A stretch of DNA of 64,000 nt from Trogon surrucura (Eukaryota; Chordata; Aves; Trogoniformes; Trogonidae): positions 11,230,501 to 11,294,500 of the forward strand of contig CM036618.1 of assembly GCA_020746105.1 (NCBI GenBank). The letters run 5' to 3'. The position numbers were made by a program, and so were the translations under genes. Positions 60,373 through 64,000 of this stretch are shown in pieces (position 1 is the stretch's first letter; each line of letters starts with the position of its first letter). The notes below the pieces were generated by a model that saw only the letters and a list, made by a program, of their open reading frames with translations, had not been told where the DNA came from and did no database searches.

Positions 60373-63300
60373 ATTTATTCTCTCTCCTCACCATTTTTGC
60401 TGAATGGTTTTGTTGAATGATTTTGCTAATCTGGCTGGAAATTAGGTTTAGTTCAGGTTGTAGGGAGTTTTTTTTTGATGGCCTGATTTTCAAGCCTGAT
60501 CACTGACCTGAAATACTGAGCAGGCACAAGAGCAATGAGTTGACTCAAGGAACAGATTTTCAAACACATGAAAAGAAAACAGCAGTTTCAGTGCAAATGA
60601 AGCCACGGAGCAGACAGTATCTCACTGATATGGAGGCTACAACCTGGCACAATTATCTTGTCCATGCAGTGCCTTGCACTGCATCCATATGTTGATGGTG
60701 TTGCTGCAGTAGACGTTTATGACTAGGCAGGAGAACACTTTCCCTCAGAGAATGTCTTCCAGGCAAGCCTTAGCCTGTAGTTTGCAAAATCTGAATTGCT
60801 CTCAAGGGGATGAGAAAACAATCTAGGTTTCTTGCAAAAATGATCCTAGACACACCAAGATTTTTCCCTCTGTCCAACAACCAGTAGAAGAAGTTCAAAA
60901 CCTCTCTGTGGTTTTAAGCAGAAGGCTATGATAACACATCTCTGGAGCGATCTGTTGTTCAAATGCGGTCCTTGTCATGGAAAAAATCAACAGTGGTTTT
61001 CCCTCCCCTCCCACCTGCCCAACAGGTCTTCAGGGAGACATATACCCGGGATCAAAATTTTGTATTGCGAAGGGCATGGTGATTTGAATTTGCTTTCTCA
61101 CCAGCTACAGATCATCTTGAAATTTCACGTGTCTTCACCAAAATAATATTCTCTCAAAACTATTGTTTTGCTGAGATTTAATTTTTAAATTTTAAACTGT
61201 GATATAGAACACTGTTATAAAAACAAATAAAGAAAACCCACTTCAAAATAGCAATAAGGAAGATATTTTTCTGAAATGATGTTTAAACCAGACACATCTA
61301 CATGATGGGAACCTTCTCCTTTGAAGTAAAATTTCAAGCTAGATCAACCTGGCTTTACAAAGCATTTTCATTGCATGGGACTCTTTTTTTCTAATGCAAA
61401 ATAATTTCTCAGCAAGTTACACCCCAAAACTTGGGAATGTAGGTAATCCAGCTCAGGAGCAAGCTGTGAGTGTGCCTGCTCAGGCTTTTTGCTAGTTGGG
61501 ATGGATGAAGCCTTTGCCATGGTCTGGAGATTTCTCAAAGGCGGGGCAGCAAGGTGTTGTCTCTGGTGAGATTAGGAAATCTCTTTCTTCCTTTCCATTG
61601 CTGATACCCCAGACAATATAAATGCACAGCATGTGATCTTGTAAAAGCTTTCAGTCTCAGCTGAGGCTTTGCATTCCAGTGGTCAGGTTGTTACTTGTTT
61701 ACCTTGGAGCGTGGCTTCAGGGGATACGATGGAAGAGATAATTGGAGCTGAGTGGCTGCCAGCAAGGGCAAAAAAAAAAAAGTTTGAATAGAAAGGATTT
61801 TATTCTGCTAAGAATACTTATATGAACAAATGGGACCCTTGGGTATAAACCAGAAATAATCCAAAGCATTTCTGTCCTTCTCTCTCCACGTACCTCCCCT
61901 GCAGCAGGTTTCATACCACACACAGCATCACTGCCTGCAGATTTCTACTGATGTTTCAACGCCTCATAGTGATGGCCCCCAGGAGTTTTTGGGGCCAGGC
62001 TTGCTGTACTGTTCAAGTGGTTACTGTGGATGGGGGCCGTTCAGTAGCTGGAGATGAGGAGGGACCCAGGGTACCCTCCCAGGCACCTGCATCCCCTCCT
62101 CGCTCCCCCCTGGACACTCCCACCATCGCAGAGCTGCTCTGTGGAAAAGCTGAGCCCTAGGGCTGCCCCATCTCACCATCATGCCTGACACCAGCCTTCA
62201 GCTCTTGCCCACACTGCAGGATTTACTGCTGTGGTTTGTCCAGTGCAGAGATAAGAATAAACCCTGAAACTCAAATAGGACCTCACACTTTGAACTCTGT
62301 TTCCCTTCCCTCCCTGCAGCAACCCAAATCTGGCATTTACAAGAGACAAAAGGTTTTCAGGTTGTCCAGGTCCAACCTTTGAAAACATGTCTGTGACCAA
62401 GTAACCTCTTTCTTTATTATTAGCACCTCTCTAAGCAAAACTTTCTGGAGGAAATGCTGTGTTTATGTGCTGAGCCTGCCATGCCTTCTGCTTCAGCAAG
62501 TCAGGAATGCAAAGCCTGACTGCAACAGCAGCCACAAAGTCAAAGCAAAAATAAATCAAGGCTGCAAATGGCTCATATTACTTCTTTGCTGCTTAGCCCT
62601 GCCTCTCTCGGCACCCTCAGCAGCTAGGCCTATGAGTTCGATAAACTATTCCAGCTGGTCCATTCAGATCCCCCAACCAGCCCATGAGCAAGTCACTTGA
62701 GCAGCCTAGAGCATGAGAAACCCCTGGCTCTGCACATTTTGGTTACCACCAAACGGAGCTTTAACTCCAGCAACAATGTGACCGGTTAGACCAGCTCTTC
62801 CTTCCAGCAGCTGAAACCCTTTTGAAGCATCTTCTGTCTCACAGGTGTGTTGGGAACTGGGATGCTGGGAGCAGCGAGGAGCAGCCCCAGCCAAGCCAGC
62901 AATTTACGTCAGCCCTAGCCAGGATCTGCTGCCACTGTGCCACACGAGCCACCAAAGCATGGCTCCGTGCTCAGTGCTGGACTGCAAGACAAAAGACCAA
63001 CCATTGCCTTCGGGAGTGACACTGTGGGACCAGTCCTTCCCACACCCCAAAGGCATCTTGGAGCTGGTCACGGCTCTCCCGTGACCACGTGATCACCCAG
63101 CCATGAATGTAGCAAGTACAAAGAGGTGATTAATTCTCAGGCTGCTCAGCTTCCTGACCTGGCTCCCTGCAGGAGCACCAAGGCAGCCCTGATTTAGAGA
63201 AATTTAAGGTGCTGTGGCCTTTGCCATCATGATTGCTATGGTGTAAACCTGAAAGTGTAAACTCTCTCCTCCCTAGTCCAATTCTACACAGTTGGTGGAG

Positions 63301-64000
63301 TTAAGGAGATGCACTGCTGGGCCAGATGATTTGCCACAGTGACTGCATCAGAAACCAGAAACCATTCCTGCCTGAAACATTCCTGCCTGACTCTTCACCT
63401 CGGTGTGTCTCTGCTTTTTTGTCTAAAGTGCTTCCAAAGACAAAGCTAAACCTTTCAGGTTTGTCATTTGAATATAATTCTCTGCAGGTCAGTGTCTTCA
63501 CTAGTAAATGCATATATGAATTTTCACTTCTTTTATACCTATCCTGCTTACCTTGTCCTGATAGGAAGAGTGATTAACGACACCAATGTTATCATGCCCT
63601 TCTTAAGTGATAAATGTCTTTTACATCAACTACACAAAGATCAAGGGAATGTGCAGGCTGGTGTGTTTTACTGCATGTTGCAAACTATGACAAAATAAAC
63701 CAAGCTTCCTCTTTTTCACTGAGTAGCCAGGAAAACAAGGTTTCCTTATTCAGAACATTTGATTAGGTATTTCTTTCTCAGTAGGAGGAAGTAAAAATAA
63801 TGAAGCCCCTGAACACCGATAGTGAGTGTAAATTTACTTTTGCTTAATGTTATTATTTTCCAGCCACATTTTTAACTGTGGAACACTTCCTGTACAGGAT
63901 TTCCAGCAGACTTTGCATGTGTACTTGCCTCAATGTGGAGTTATGTCCATCCTTCATTCAATACAGAGATAATCTGTTTTTATAAATGCATATAGTGCTG
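60373..64000. other. Unique non-coding sequence to the window end
   Basis: About 3.6 kb with no recognised gene, RNA gene or repeat family. A short A-run (A12) lies at 61770-61781. Open frames are short and overlap on both strands. Confidence 0.5.

Noticed and set aside
1-64000. Bacterial-type systems (operons, CRISPR arrays, phage defence)
   Set aside because: CR1 and LTR content, lack of dense coding and absence of spaced direct repeats show vertebrate DNA.

Overview
This window reads as vertebrate nuclear DNA from a bird. The support is direct: at least a dozen 5'-truncated CR1 retrotransposon copies, many ending in the CR1-type 8-bp terminal repeat (ATTCTATG or ATTCTGTG), several avian-type solo LTRs, and a tRNA-derived SINE with a CR1 tail. 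I cannot name the species. The SINE and the mix of LTRs point to a neoavian bird rather than a chicken-like one, but that is inference.

I find no convincing host protein-coding gene, no rRNA or functional tRNA gene, no CRISPR array and no operon-like structure. Long open frames outside repeats look accidental. The DNA is therefore intergenic or deeply intronic, dominated by unique non-coding sequence. Two short stretches (about 4819-4985 and 57281-57385) have splice-site-like borders around protein-like reading frames and are flagged as weak exon candidates only.

Layout. 1-2945: unique sequence, then the best preserved CR1 of the window, reading minus, 1.9 kb. 2946-6937: unique sequence with a perfect 103-bp tandem duplication at 6628-6832. 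6938-7705: an old solo LTR on the minus strand. 8200-9490: two decayed CR1 pieces on the plus strand that may be one ancient element with an unrelated middle. 11125-11372: a CR1 tail running into an AT-rich microsatellite. 14260-15011: a solo LTR on the plus strand, same family as 6938-7705 but inverted, with a 5-bp target duplication. 19867-20243: a compact alpharetrovirus-like solo LTR, minus strand, with a perfect 6-bp target duplication. 23704-24174 and 26045-26275: CR1 fragments. 29293-30487: a GC-rich 1.2-kb LTR, plus strand. 32840-34068: a 1.2-kb CR1, closely followed by the SINE at 34237-34421. 35484-60372: scattered CR1 pieces on both strands in unique sequence. 60373-64000: unique sequence with nothing recognised.

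The elements relate to each other in one clear way. The 3' tail of the SINE is nearly the same as the 3' tail of the CR1 copy at 59949-60372, so the window holds both a SINE and a relative of the LINE that probably moved it. Apart from repeats, the most interesting unique DNA is an AT-rich, homeodomain-site-dense stretch near 27440-27780 and a palindromic octamer-like site at 52255-52271, both candidates for conserved regulatory elements that need cross-species alignment.
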